A stretch of 64,000 nt of DNA from CAVYWD01 sp963772225 (GCA_963772225.1 CAVYWD010000001.1:992001-1056000); one strand, 5' to 3'; shown: positions 33,849-42,241, numbered from the stretch's first letter. Notes: generated from the sequence alone by a model not told the origin. Numbers and translations: made by a program.

Positions 33849-34949
33849 CTATTCCCAGCCGGCGCGGCCGCGGCTCAAGAGGAAGAGAAAGAGCGGCGCG
33901 CCCACGACCGCGGTGACGATGCCCAGCGGGATCTCCACGGCGAACAGCGAGCGCGCGAGATCGTCGGCGGCGAGCAGGAAGCAGGCGCCGAGGACCGCCG
34001 CGACCGGCAAGAGCCGCCGGTGCTCCGCGCCCGCCAGCATCCGCGCCAGGTGCGGCACGAACAGCCCGATCAGGCCGACGACGCCGCTGATGGCCACCGC
34101 GGCGGCGGTCATCAGCGTCGCGGCCAGGGCCACCGCGAGCCGCAGCGCGCCCGTCGAAAGCCCCAGCGCCCTCGCCTCCTCGTCGCCCATGGAGAGCACG
34201 TTGAGCCGCCAGCTCAGCAAAAGGAGCGCCCCGCCCCCCGCCGCGATGGGCAGCGCCGCCGCGGAAATATCCGCCGCGGTCACCGAGGCCAGGCTACCCA
34301 TCAGCCAGTAGGTGATGGCCGGCAGGGTGTTGACGGGGTCCGCCAAGAGCTTCACCGCGGAGATGAGCGCGCTGAAGAGCATCCCCATCATGCTCCCGGC
34401 GAGCACCAGCACCAGGACCGGGTTCGCCACCCGCCGGTCGAGGAGCGCGCCCACCAACCAGGTGATGGCCACCGCGCCCAGGCCGAAGGCGAACGCCGAG
34501 CCCTGGATGCCCGCCCGGCCCAGGTCCCAGCGGATGGCCAGGGCGGCGCCCAGGCCCGCGCCGGAGGAGACGCCCAGGATCGACGGCGACACCATGGGGT
34601 TGCGGAACAGGCCCTGGTAGGCGGCGCCCGCCATCGACAGCGCCCCGCCGACCAGGATGGCGGCGAGGATGCGCGGCGCGCGGATGGCCAGCACCACCGC
34701 CTCCGCCTCGCGCGAAAGGCCCAAGGGCGACGGCCAGAGCTTGTCGAGGAGGATGGCGAGCACCGCCCTGGGAGGGACGGGGAAGCGCCCCACGGCGCAG
34801 GACGCAACGGCGAGCGCGGCGAGGAGGAGCCAGAGCCCCAGGAGCGCGAGGCGCGCGCGGCGGTTCGCGTGGGCCAGCGCCGCCGGCCCGGCGCCCTCGC
34901 GCGCGTTCGAGGCCTCGGCGCCTCGGCCGCGGTCAATTGCGATGCTCAT
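33849..34949 (-). CDS. FecCD-type ABC transporter permease
   Basis: A 366-residue polytopic permease with about ten membrane helices. Hallmarks are RAPRILAAILVGGALSMAGA, YQGLFRNPMVSPSILGVSSG, YWLMGSLASVT, LGLSTGALR and GVVGLIGLFVPHLARML, all typical of FecCD/BtuC. The gene overlaps the binding-protein gene by 17 bases. It should move a metal chelate from the periplasm into the cytoplasm. Confidence 0.85.
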   Translation of the reverse strand: MSIAIDRGRGAEASNAREGAGPAALAHANRRARLALLGLWLLLAALAVASCAVGRFPVPPRAVLAILLDKLWPSPLGLSREAEAVVLAIRAPRILAAILVGGALSMAGAAYQGLFRNPMVSPSILGVSSGAGLGAALAIRWDLGRAGIQGSAFAFGLGAVAITWLVGALLDRRVANPVLVLVLAGSMMGMLFSALISAVKLLADPVNTLPAITYWLMGSLASVTAADISAAALPIAAGGGALLLLSWRLNVLSMGDEEARALGLSTGALRLAVALAATLMTAAAVAISGVVGLIGLFVPHLARMLAGAEHRRLLPVAAVLGACFLLAADDLARSLFAVEIPLGIVTAVVGAPLFLFLLSRGRAGWE

Positions 34950-36015
34950 TGTTTCGCCGCCCGTCGGGGCCTTTGCCCTGGAGCATGAGCTCGAGCTCGT
35001 CGTCGCTCAATGAATAGCGGTAGAAGCGCGCATAGTATTCGCGGAGCTCGCGCTTCAAATCGACGTCCTGGAACAGCGCCGGGTAGAGCTCCTTGGCGGT
35101 ATAGAGCATCGAGAGCACGCCCTCTGTGGAGCCGTCCCAGTAGAAGACGCCCTCGGGCATCTCGCGGACGCGCCCGGCGCGCACCGCCGAGACGCTCGCC
35201 CAGCGCGGGTCCTTCAGCACCACGTCCGCGGAATACTGGCGCCCGACGTGGATGACCTCCGGGTCCCATTTCAATATCTCCTCGATCGCGAGCTCGCCCT
35301 TGCCCGTGAGGCGGCTGTTCTTCACCACCATGTCCGCCCCGGCGAGAATCCCGTACCAGTACGTGGCGGAGGACAGCCCCTGGGTGTCGGTTGCCCGCGG
35401 GCCGCGCACGCAATAGAGCCGCGCCCGTTTGTCGCGCGGAATGGCGTCGACGCGAGACCGGACGAGCGCCACCAACCGGTCGTGGTATGCGCACCACTCC
35501 TCGGCCCGCGCCGAATACTCGGGCCCCAGCACCTCGGCGAAGAGCCGCAGCATGCGCTTGCGCGACTCCACGAACGCCTCGGCGTCGGCCGGCGGATTGG
35601 CGCCCACCGCCTGCGAGACCAGGACCGGGATGCCCAGCCCGGCCAAGAGCTCGATTTTCCCCGGCGCCGGGTAGCCGTAGGTGCGGAAGACGACGTCCAC
35701 CCGCTGGCGCAAGAGCTCCTCGGCGCTGGGGTCCGCGCCGAGCTGCTGGATGCCGGCCACGGCCGGGTTGGTCCTGCGCATCCACGGGGCGTCGGTGGAG
35801 ATCATCATGGCGATGCGATCGCTCGCCCCCAGGAGAAAGAGCTTCTCGTAGCAGAGCACCTCGAGGCAGGCGATGCGCCGCGCCGCGCCGGGCACTGCCA
35901 CCCGGCGGCCGGCCATGTCCACGACCTCGCGCGCCGGCACAGAGCCCTCGCCGGCGCTCGCGCCCGGGTCGGCCGCGAGCAGCGCCATCAACGCGGCAGC
36001 CCCGGCGCCCGTCAC
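34933..36015 (-). CDS. periplasmic metallophore-binding protein (FecB/BtuF type)
   Basis: A 360-residue binding protein with a short signal region (GAAALMALLAADPGASAG) and a mature start PAREVVDMAGRRVAVPGAARR. The pattern DMAGRxVxVP is typical of type III (helical backbone) binding proteins for siderophores, haem or molybdate. Later segments are LLGASDRIAMM, RVDVVFRTYGY and EEILKWDPEVIHVG. GTG 36015 overlaps the receptor stop (GTGA); GTG 36018 is also possible, with GAGGAG upstream of both. The protein resembles iron-complex binders but has a Tyr/Trp-rich middle (ATYWYGILAGADMVV) that may shape a particular ligand site. Confidence 0.75.
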   Translation of the reverse strand: MTGAGAAALMALLAADPGASAGEGSVPAREVVDMAGRRVAVPGAARRIACLEVLCYEKLFLLGASDRIAMMISTDAPWMRRTNPAVAGIQQLGADPSAEELLRQRVDVVFRTYGYPAPGKIELLAGLGIPVLVSQAVGANPPADAEAFVESRKRMLRLFAEVLGPEYSARAEEWCAYHDRLVALVRSRVDAIPRDKRARLYCVRGPRATDTQGLSSATYWYGILAGADMVVKNSRLTGKGELAIEEILKWDPEVIHVGRQYSADVVLKDPRWASVSAVRAGRVREMPEGVFYWDGSTEGVLSMLYTAKELYPALFQDVDLKRELREYYARFYRYSLSDDELELMLQGKGPDGRRNNEHRN

Positions 36016-38162
36016 CACTCGCTCCTCGCCGAGAAGGAGATGACCCGCGGCGCGCCGAGCAAGAGGCCATCGCCCGACCGGTAATAGGACCAGTAGGCCG
36101 TATCGAGGAGATTGCTCACGTTCAGCGCCAGGCTCACCTTCTGCGCCGGCGCCAGCCGCACCTGGTAGCGCACGCCGGCGTCGAAGGTGGCGGCACCGGC
36201 CATGAAGCTCGTGTTGGCGGCGTCGACCGCCCGCCGTCCCGAATAGAACGCGCCGGCGGAAAGCGTGAGGTCCCCGAAGCCGTATTCCAGATAGGCACGC
36301 CCTTGGGTCCGGGGCACGTTGACCGGGAAGCGGCCCTCGAGGCTCAGGTTGTTCGCGGCCTTCTTGATCCTCGCGTCGAGCGCGGTGAAGCCGCACACCA
36401 CCGAGAGCGGCCCGACGAGCTTGCCGCTCGCGGTGAGCTCGAGCCCCTGGTGGACCTCCCGGCCGTCCTGCTTGTAGACGTTGTCGCCCGGGTCCACGTA
36501 CTCATTGACCTTGTCGATGTAGAACAGGGCGCCCGTCAGCGACATGCGGCCGACCTCGCCCTTGGCGCCGAGCTCGTACTGCCGGCCGACGCTCGGCCCG
36601 AGGATCTCGTTGGCGTTGGCGGCGGTGCTCGGCGCGGTGCCGCCGTTCACCAGCCCCTCCATGTACGAGGCGTAGGTCGCGACCTGGGGCGCCGGCTTGA
36701 ACGTGAGCGCCGCGCTCGGCGTCACCCGGCTCTGCCGGTAGTTGGGCGTGGCGAGCGCGGAGCCCGTGCCCCAGCGCGTCTGCTGAAGCTCCGCCCGGTT
36801 GAGGCCCAGGAGCGCCGACCACGCGGGGCTGAATTCGACGCGGTCGCCGAGCACCAGGTTCCGATAATCCTGCTCGTACCAGACGTTGGTCGGGCCGATG
36901 CTCAGCATCGGATTCGCGTAGGCGACCGGTGCCCCCGCCGTCGATGCGCCGAGCGCCGCCGAGACGTCGTCGCCGCGGGTATAGACGTAACCCGTGTCGG
37001 TGTATCCGGCGGTCACCTTGTGCGCCGCGCCCCAGGTCTTGAAGCTCCCGTCCAGGAGCGCGTAGACCGCCCCGGTTCGCTCGGTCTGGCGCGTGGACCC
37101 GGTGGCCTTCTCGTTGTAGGCGCCCGAATTGTCGGTCAGCGTCGCGCCGACGTATTCGTATTCGCGCCACATCGTCCCGTGGCGATACGCCGCGCGCACC
37201 GTGAAGACCTCGCCGAAAGAGGCCGTGACGCCGGCGCCGGCCAGCAGCTTCTCCGACCGGTTGAAGGTCCAATCCTGCCCGTACTGAGTCTTCGCGCTGA
37301 AAGCAGACGCCGACGGCACGGCGATGCCGCCCGCCGGATTGACGTTGAAATACGTCTGGAGCCCCTTCATGTCGAGGGATTGAAAGGAAACGTCGGCGTG
37401 AGCCACGACGTTCGGGAGCACCTCGGCCCGCAGAGCGCCGGAGATGAGGTCGCGCTTCTGCGTGCTGCCCTCGATGTACGTCCCGCCGTCCTCGCCGTAC
37501 AGGTTGATTCGAATTCCGACGCGCCCTTTCGCGTCGAGCGGGCCGCCGGCGTCGCCGTGCAAGTAGTGGATGCCGCCTCCGTATTGGCCGCCGGAGAGGC
37601 TGAGAACGCGCTCAGGCGTCGGCTCCTTGGAGACGTAGTTGAGCGTGCCGCCCAGCGCCGAGAAGCCGTAAAGGAAGCCGGACAGGCCGTTGAGGACCTC
37701 GATGCGCGCCACGTTTTCCAGCGGCACGAAGGTGAAGCTGCGGTCCACCAGGCCGTCCCGCAGGTCGCTTTGATCGGCCGCCGTGAAGCCGCGGATCATC
37801 ACCCTCGAAAGTGACGAGTATCCACTCGGCTCCATCAGCGTCGCCACCGCGGGGTCGGTCCTCAGCGCCTCGGAGACCGTGTGGGCGGAGCGGTTCTCGA
37901 TGAGCTCGCCGGGCGTGACGTGGAGCGACAGCGGCGCGTCCAGCAGGCTCATCGAGCCCAGCGGGCCGGCGCTGGCCGACCGACTCCGGTAGCCACTGTC
38001 GGCCGAGCCGTCCGCCGCCTCCCGCTGGCCGATGATCTGGACTTCTTCGGGCTCGGCGGGCTTGGACCCCGGCTCGGGCTCGGCGCCCCGCGCGGCCGAC
38101 GCGAAGAATACGGGCCACAGAATCAGAATGCACCGGCTTCGAATTGAAATGCGCTTGGGCAT
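36012..38162 (-). CDS. TonB-dependent siderophore-type receptor (vnfE side)
   Basis: A 716-residue outer-membrane receptor: signal CILILWPVFFASAARGA, TonB-box-like EEVQIIGQRE, plug with SMSLLDAPLSLHVTPGELIE, VMIRGFTAADQSDLRDGLVD and RIEVLNGLSGFLYGFSALGG, then a barrel ending VISFSARSEW. The plug text places it with siderophore receptors. ATG 38162 begins the signal peptide; the ribosome site is weak. Its stop overlaps the binding-protein start. A near-perfect sigma54 promoter lies 60 bases upstream, so it should be induced together with the vnf genes. Uptake of a metallophore for vanadium, molybdenum or iron is inferred. Confidence 0.82.
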   Translation of the reverse strand: MPKRISIRSRCILILWPVFFASAARGAEPEPGSKPAEPEEVQIIGQREAADGSADSGYRSRSASAGPLGSMSLLDAPLSLHVTPGELIENRSAHTVSEALRTDPAVATLMEPSGYSSLSRVMIRGFTAADQSDLRDGLVDRSFTFVPLENVARIEVLNGLSGFLYGFSALGGTLNYVSKEPTPERVLSLSGGQYGGGIHYLHGDAGGPLDAKGRVGIRINLYGEDGGTYIEGSTQKRDLISGALRAEVLPNVVAHADVSFQSLDMKGLQTYFNVNPAGGIAVPSASAFSAKTQYGQDWTFNRSEKLLAGAGVTASFGEVFTVRAAYRHGTMWREYEYVGATLTDNSGAYNEKATGSTRQTERTGAVYALLDGSFKTWGAAHKVTAGYTDTGYVYTRGDDVSAALGASTAGAPVAYANPMLSIGPTNVWYEQDYRNLVLGDRVEFSPAWSALLGLNRAELQQTRWGTGSALATPNYRQSRVTPSAALTFKPAPQVATYASYMEGLVNGGTAPSTAANANEILGPSVGRQYELGAKGEVGRMSLTGALFYIDKVNEYVDPGDNVYKQDGREVHQGLELTASGKLVGPLSVVCGFTALDARIKKAANNLSLEGRFPVNVPRTQGRAYLEYGFGDLTLSAGAFYSGRRAVDAANTSFMAGAATFDAGVRYQVRLAPAQKVSLALNVSNLLDTAYWSYYRSGDGLLLGAPRVISFSARSEW

Positions 38163-38220
38163 GAAATGGGTCGTTCTCTTGAATGCAGGGTTGGGCGGGC
38201 CCGTTTCGAAAGGACGACTC

Positions 38221-38237
38221 AGCAAACCTCGTACCAC
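38221..38237 (-). promoter_or_regulatory. sigma54 promoter of the TonB/FecBCD-type operon
   Basis: On the minus strand TGGTACGAGGTTTGCT matches the sigma54 consensus TGGCACG-N4-TTGCT at all but one position in the -24 box. GG and GC are ten bases apart (GC at 38222-38223). It lies 60 bases before ATG 38162. Confidence 0.75.
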
Positions 38238-38341
38238 CTCCCCTCCAATCGGGTGACGCTCGCAAATTCGAGCTGCTGGGCGTCGTTCTCGGCGGACATG
38301 GCAGGACGAGGTCTTCGCCCTGGACGCGAGAATCGCCTTTC

Positions 38342-38407
38342 GTACGCGGCGGTGCATTTCGCTCGGCGCCGGTCCCGGTTCGTACGAACCGCTGTCCCGG
38401 AATGTAC
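38342..38407. promoter_or_regulatory. GTAC-containing candidate activator sites
   Basis: GTAC occurs at 38342, 38382 and 38404, spaced 40 and 22 bases (near whole helical turns). The middle one is the centre of a perfect 14-bp palindrome, GGTTCGTACGAACC (38377-38390). VnfA of Azotobacter is reported to bind GTAC-containing dyads. The sites lie between two divergent sigma54 promoters at distances usual for upstream activator sequences. Confidence 0.5.
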
Positions 38408-38494
38408 GAAGTGCCAGAGCCGTCGGCGCGACGCTCCCGGGAATGGCGCCGAAGAAGGCCCGTGATCCGGCTCGCTCGCGCTCATTCCGCTCTC

Positions 38495-38511
38495 ATGGCG
38501 CGCCGTTTGCT
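38495..38511 (+). promoter_or_regulatory. sigma54 promoter of the vnfE operon
   Basis: TGGCGCGCCGTTTGCT has GG at 38497-38498 and GC at 38509-38510, ten bases apart, and a perfect TTGCT -12 box. It lies 39 bases before ATG 38549, so the leader is short. Confidence 0.75.
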
Positions 38512-38548
38512 TTTGCCACCGCCCACACGCCTCCTGAGGAGGAACGCC

Positions 38549-38989
38549 ATGGCCCCGGCCGCCGCACCGCCCCACGCTGAGCCCCCTTGCAAGCTCTGCA
38601 CGATTCGCTTGGAGGAGCTCTGTTACCAGCGCGCGTTCTGGTTCCGACTCTTTCGAAATACCCTGGCCGCGGGCGTTCGGCTCTTCTCCTTTGCCGCGCG
38701 AATTCCCGCGGACGATTCGTCTGCGCGCTCGCCTTTGTGCCGCCGGTGCCTGCGTTTTTCGAAAAACGCGCTCAAGCGCCGCTCGCCGCTGTTCTGCCGA
38801 CTCGACACGGTCTTCAATCCCCTCTTCAATCGGGCGCGCGATTCGCTGCTGACGCCCGCCGAGATGGAGCGCGGCCGCGAGCTCGCGCGCCTCGCCGCCC
38901 GGCGCGACTTCGCGCCGCCGCCCCTGGGCCTTTCGCCCCTGGGCCCCGTGGCGCTCCTCGCGAAGGAGAGCGGCCATGCGACCCGATGA
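38549..38989 (+). CDS. small Cys-rich protein leading the vnfEN operon
   Basis: A 146-residue protein of unknown family. It has two CxxC pairs: CKLC near residue 13, with an extra Cys in LEELCYQRAFWF, and CRRC near residue 63. Basic helical stretches (RFSKNALKRRSPLFCRLDTV) and LTPAEMERGRELARLAARRD follow. The Cys layout could hold a metal or iron-sulfur cluster. A strong AGGAGG lies before ATG 38549. The gene overlaps vnfE by 14 bases, so the two are translationally linked. A role in cofactor assembly is inferred from position. Confidence 0.65.
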   Translation: MAPAAAPPHAEPPCKLCTIRLEELCYQRAFWFRLFRNTLAAGVRLFSFAARIPADDSSARSPLCRRCLRFSKNALKRRSPLFCRLDTVFNPLFNRARDSLLTPAEMERGRELARLAARRDFAPPPLGLSPLGPVALLAKESGHATR

Positions 38990-40361
38990 GATCGAGGCGC
39001 TCAAAGACGAGCCCGCCTGCGCGCACAACGGCAAGGCCAAGTCCGGCTGCGCCCGCCCCACGCCCGGCGCCACCCAGGGCGGCTGCTGCTTCGACGGCGC
39101 GCGCAACGCGCTCTTGCCCATCGCCGACGCCGCGCACATCGTCCACGGCCCCATCGGCTGCGCGGGCTCGTCCTGGGACAACCGCGGCACCCGCTCCAGC
39201 GGCGCCGACCTCTTCCGCGTCGGCATGACCACCGACCTGAGCGACGCCGACATCATCTTGGGCCAGGGCGAGAAGCGCCTCTTCAAAGCCATTCGCCAGG
39301 CGGTGGAGACCTTTCGGCCGGCGGCGGTCTTCGTCTACGGCACGTGCGTCCCGGCGCTGCACGGCGACGACATCGACGCGGTTTGCAAGGCCGCGGTCGC
39401 GCGCCTCGGGGTGCCGGTCATCCCGGTCGATTGCGCCGGCTTCTACGGCAACAAGAACCTGGGCAACCGCGTCGCCGGCGACGCCATTTACAAGCACGTC
39501 ATCGGCACCCGCGAGCCGGACCCGGTTCCGGCCGCCGCCCTCCGCGCGGGAATCGCCACCCATGACGTCAATTTGATCGGCGAGTGGAACGTCGGCGGCG
39601 AGTTCTGGAACGTGGCTCCGCTGTTCGACGAGCTGGGCCTTCGCATTCTCTGCACCTTCTCCGGCGATTCCCGGTTTCGTGAGGTGCAGACGATGCACCG
39701 CGCCGAGGCCAACATGGTCGTCTGCTCCAAGGCCATGCTCCAGGTCGCCCGCAAGCTCCAGGCGGATTACGGCACGCCGTTCTTCGAGGGCAGCTTCTAC
39801 GGCGTCGCCACCACCTCGGAGGCGCTGCGCGGTTTCGCGCGCCTGCTCGCCGACGCCTCCCTCTCGGAGCGGGCCGAGGCGCTCATCGCCCGCGAGGAGG
39901 CGAAGGTCCGCGCCGCGCTCGCGCCGCTCCGGGCGCGCCTAGCCGGCAAGCGCGCTCTCCTCTTCACCGGCGGCTACAAGTCGTGGTCCATGGTGGCGGC
40001 GATGCAGGACCTGGGCATGGTCGTGGTCGCCACCGGCACCGAGAAGTCCACCGAAGAGGACAAGGCGCGCATCCAGGGACTCATGGGCGAAGGGGCCCGG
40101 ATGATCTCCGACAACGATCAGACGGCCCTGCTCCGCGCCTTTCACGAGTGCCAGGCCGACATCCTGGTCGCCGGCGACCGCTACATTTACCCGACCCTCA
40201 AGTCGCGCATCCCGTTCCTCGACATCGACCACGTCCGCGTCACCGGCTACGCGGGTTATGCCGGAATGGTCGAGCTCGCCCAGAACCTCGACCGCGCGGT
40301 CCACTCGCCGGTGTGGCGGCAGGTTCGCTCCCCCGCACGCTGGGCAAGGTCCGCGGCCTGA
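38976..40361 (+). CDS. vnfE: VnfE, FeV-cofactor scaffold alpha-like subunit
   Basis: A 461-residue homologue of NifE/VnfE, which with VnfN forms the scaffold on which the NifB product matures into the nitrogenase cofactor. Visible features are the Cys-rich GGCCFDGARNALLPIADAAH, IVHGPIGCAGSSWDNRGT, VYGTCVPALHGDD with cluster-ligand Cys, NLIGEWNVGGEFWNV, and LFTGGYKSWSMVAAMQDLGM. ATG 38976 follows AAGGAGAG. It is assigned as Vnf because it lies in the alternative-nitrogenase locus with vnfX and no nif structural genes; a NifE serving both systems remains possible. Confidence 0.85.
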   Translation: MRPDEIEALKDEPACAHNGKAKSGCARPTPGATQGGCCFDGARNALLPIADAAHIVHGPIGCAGSSWDNRGTRSSGADLFRVGMTTDLSDADIILGQGEKRLFKAIRQAVETFRPAAVFVYGTCVPALHGDDIDAVCKAAVARLGVPVIPVDCAGFYGNKNLGNRVAGDAIYKHVIGTREPDPVPAAALRAGIATHDVNLIGEWNVGGEFWNVAPLFDELGLRILCTFSGDSRFREVQTMHRAEANMVVCSKAMLQVARKLQADYGTPFFEGSFYGVATTSEALRGFARLLADASLSERAEALIAREEAKVRAALAPLRARLAGKRALLFTGGYKSWSMVAAMQDLGMVVVATGTEKSTEEDKARIQGLMGEGARMISDNDQTALLRAFHECQADILVAGDRYIYPTLKSRIPFLDIDHVRVTGYAGYAGMVELAQNLDRAVHSPVWRQVRSPARWARSAA

Positions 40362-40379
40362 TTTCGGAAGGAAGAACCC

Positions 40380-41762
40380 ATGGCTCGTATCGTTTGCGCC
40401 CAGAAGCCCCTCGCGGTCAATCCGCTGAAGGCGAGCCAGCCCATCGGCGCGTCGCTCGCGTTCCTGGGGATCTCGCGGGCCATGCCGCTCGAGCACGGCG
40501 CCCGCGGCTGCACCGCCTTCAACAAGCTCTTCTTCATGCGCCACTTCCGAGAGCCCATCGCGCTGCAAACGACTGCCATGGACCTCTTGAGCACCGTCCT
40601 CGGCGCCGACGACAGCGTGGTGGAGGCGCTCTCCACCCTCTGTGAAAAGAATGGGCCGGAGGTCATCGGGCTCATCACCACCGGCCTGACCGAGACGCTG
40701 GGCGCCGATGTCCCCCGCGCGCTCCAAGCCTTTCGCGCGGCCCATCCGGAGCACGCCGCCGTCCAGGTGGTCCCGGTCCGCGCCACCGACGCGCTGGGTT
40801 GCCTGGAGACGGGCTTTGCGCTCGCCGTGGAGGCGATGGTCGCCTCGCTCGTGCCCCCGGGGCCTGCCGGCGCCCGCCGCCTGAGGCAAGTCAACGTGCT
40901 CGCCTCGCCCATGCTCACGCCGGGCGACGTGGACGCCATCAAGGACTGGGTGGGCGCGTTCGGGTTGACGCCCATTGTTCTGCCCGACCTCGCCGACTCG
41001 CTCGGCGGCCACCTCACCGAGGCGGGCTTCTCCACCCTGACCTACGGCGGGACGACCCGCGCCTCGGCCGCGGCGATGGGCGAATCGGCCGCCACGCTGG
41101 TCATCGGCCCCTCGCTCGAGAGGGCCGCCGACGCCCTGAAGGCGAGGACGGGCGTCCCCGACTTCCGCTTCCCCGGGCTCCTGGGCGTCGAGGAGTGCGA
41201 CGCGTTCACCGAGGCCCTGAGCGCGCTCTCCGGCCAGCCCGTCCCGGCGCGCCTCGAGCGCCAGCGCGCGCAGCTCTTGGACGCCATGGTCGACTGCCAG
41301 TTCCAGCTCGGCGGCGCCCGCGTCGCCGCCGCGGCGGACCCCGACCTCCTGGGGACCTTGACCCGCTTCCTCGCGAGCATGGGCGCCGAGGTCGTGGCGG
41401 CGGTCGCATCCGCCAAGGCGCCGAGCCTTCAAGCGGTGCCAACCGAAGAGGTCGTCATCGGCGACCTCGAGGACCTGGAGCGCTTCGCGCGCGAGCGCAA
41501 GGCGGACCTCATCGCCACCAACTCCCACGGCACCGAGGCCGCCCGGCGCCTCGGGGTCGCGCTGCTCCGCGCCGGTTTTCCGCTCTATGACGCTTACGGC
41601 GCCCACGCCCGGACCTGGGTCGGGTACGGCGGCAGCCGGCAGACCTTGTTCGACTTGGCCAATCTCCTCGCCGGCCAATACCAGGAGATTCGCCCTTATC
41701 GGTCCATCTATTGGCAGGGCACGCCGCGCGACGCGGAGACCAGCGGGAGCAGAGAATGTTGA
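40380..41762 (+). CDS. vnfN: VnfN, FeV-cofactor scaffold beta-like subunit
   Basis: A 460-residue NifN/VnfN homologue: VNPLKASQPIGASLAFLGI, LEHGARGCTAFNKLFFMRHF and EPIALQTTAMDLLSTVLGAD, then TTGLTETLGADVP and a C-terminal LATNSHGTEAARRLG with HARTWVGYGGSRQT. It pairs with VnfE as the assembly scaffold. It starts 18 bases after vnfE and overlaps the NifX-family gene (ATGTTGA), so all are one operon. Confidence 0.85.
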   Translation: MARIVCAQKPLAVNPLKASQPIGASLAFLGISRAMPLEHGARGCTAFNKLFFMRHFREPIALQTTAMDLLSTVLGADDSVVEALSTLCEKNGPEVIGLITTGLTETLGADVPRALQAFRAAHPEHAAVQVVPVRATDALGCLETGFALAVEAMVASLVPPGPAGARRLRQVNVLASPMLTPGDVDAIKDWVGAFGLTPIVLPDLADSLGGHLTEAGFSTLTYGGTTRASAAAMGESAATLVIGPSLERAADALKARTGVPDFRFPGLLGVEECDAFTEALSALSGQPVPARLERQRAQLLDAMVDCQFQLGGARVAAAADPDLLGTLTRFLASMGAEVVAAVASAKAPSLQAVPTEEVVIGDLEDLERFARERKADLIATNSHGTEAARRLGVALLRAGFPLYDAYGAHARTWVGYGGSRQTLFDLANLLAGQYQEIRPYRSIYWQGTPRDAETSGSREC

Positions 41763-42241
41763 GAATCGCCTTCGCCACCACCGACCGCGCCCGCGTCGAC
41801 CTGCACTTCGGCGGCGCCGAGAGCCTGGCGGTCTTCGACGTCGAGCCCGGGCGAGCCGAGCTCGCCGGGGTGGCCGCGTTCGCCAAGGCGGAGGCTTTGG
41901 GCACCGCGGGCCGCGTGGGCCTCACCGGCACCGCGCAGGACAAGGTTTTGGCCAAGCTCGACTTCGTGCAGGGCTGCGCCGCGGTTTACGCCGCCTCCAT
42001 CGGAACGTCGTCCATCAAGCGGCTCATGGCCCAGGGCGTCCAGCCCATCATCGTCGACGCCGGCCACGACATCGTGGACCTGTTGAACGAGGTCAGCATC
42101 GCGCTCGTCTACGGCGGACTCTCCTGGGTCGACCGCGCCAAGGCGCGCTTCGAGGCTTCGCCGCCGCCGGCGCTGCCGCGGGAAGGAGGCGTGCCGCGGA
42201 CGAGCGTGAAGCTCTTGACCTCGATCGACGAGGCGAGCTGA
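41756..42241 (+). CDS. vnfX: VnfX/NifX-family cofactor carrier
   Basis: A 161-residue NifX-family protein: LRIAFATTDRARVDLHFGGA, LAVFDVEPGRAELAG, DFVQGCAAVYAASIGTSSIK and MAQGVQPIIVDAGHDIVDLL. In Azotobacter, VnfX binds the vanadium-containing cofactor precursor and hands it to VnfEN. Its position directly after vnfN supports the name. The start ATG overlaps the vnfN stop; GGGAG lies upstream. The C-terminal tail is a Pro-rich linker plus TSVKLLTSIDEAS. Confidence 0.8.
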   Translation: MLRIAFATTDRARVDLHFGGAESLAVFDVEPGRAELAGVAAFAKAEALGTAGRVGLTGTAQDKVLAKLDFVQGCAAVYAASIGTSSIKRLMAQGVQPIIVDAGHDIVDLLNEVSIALVYGGLSWVDRAKARFEASPPPALPREGGVPRTSVKLLTSIDEAS

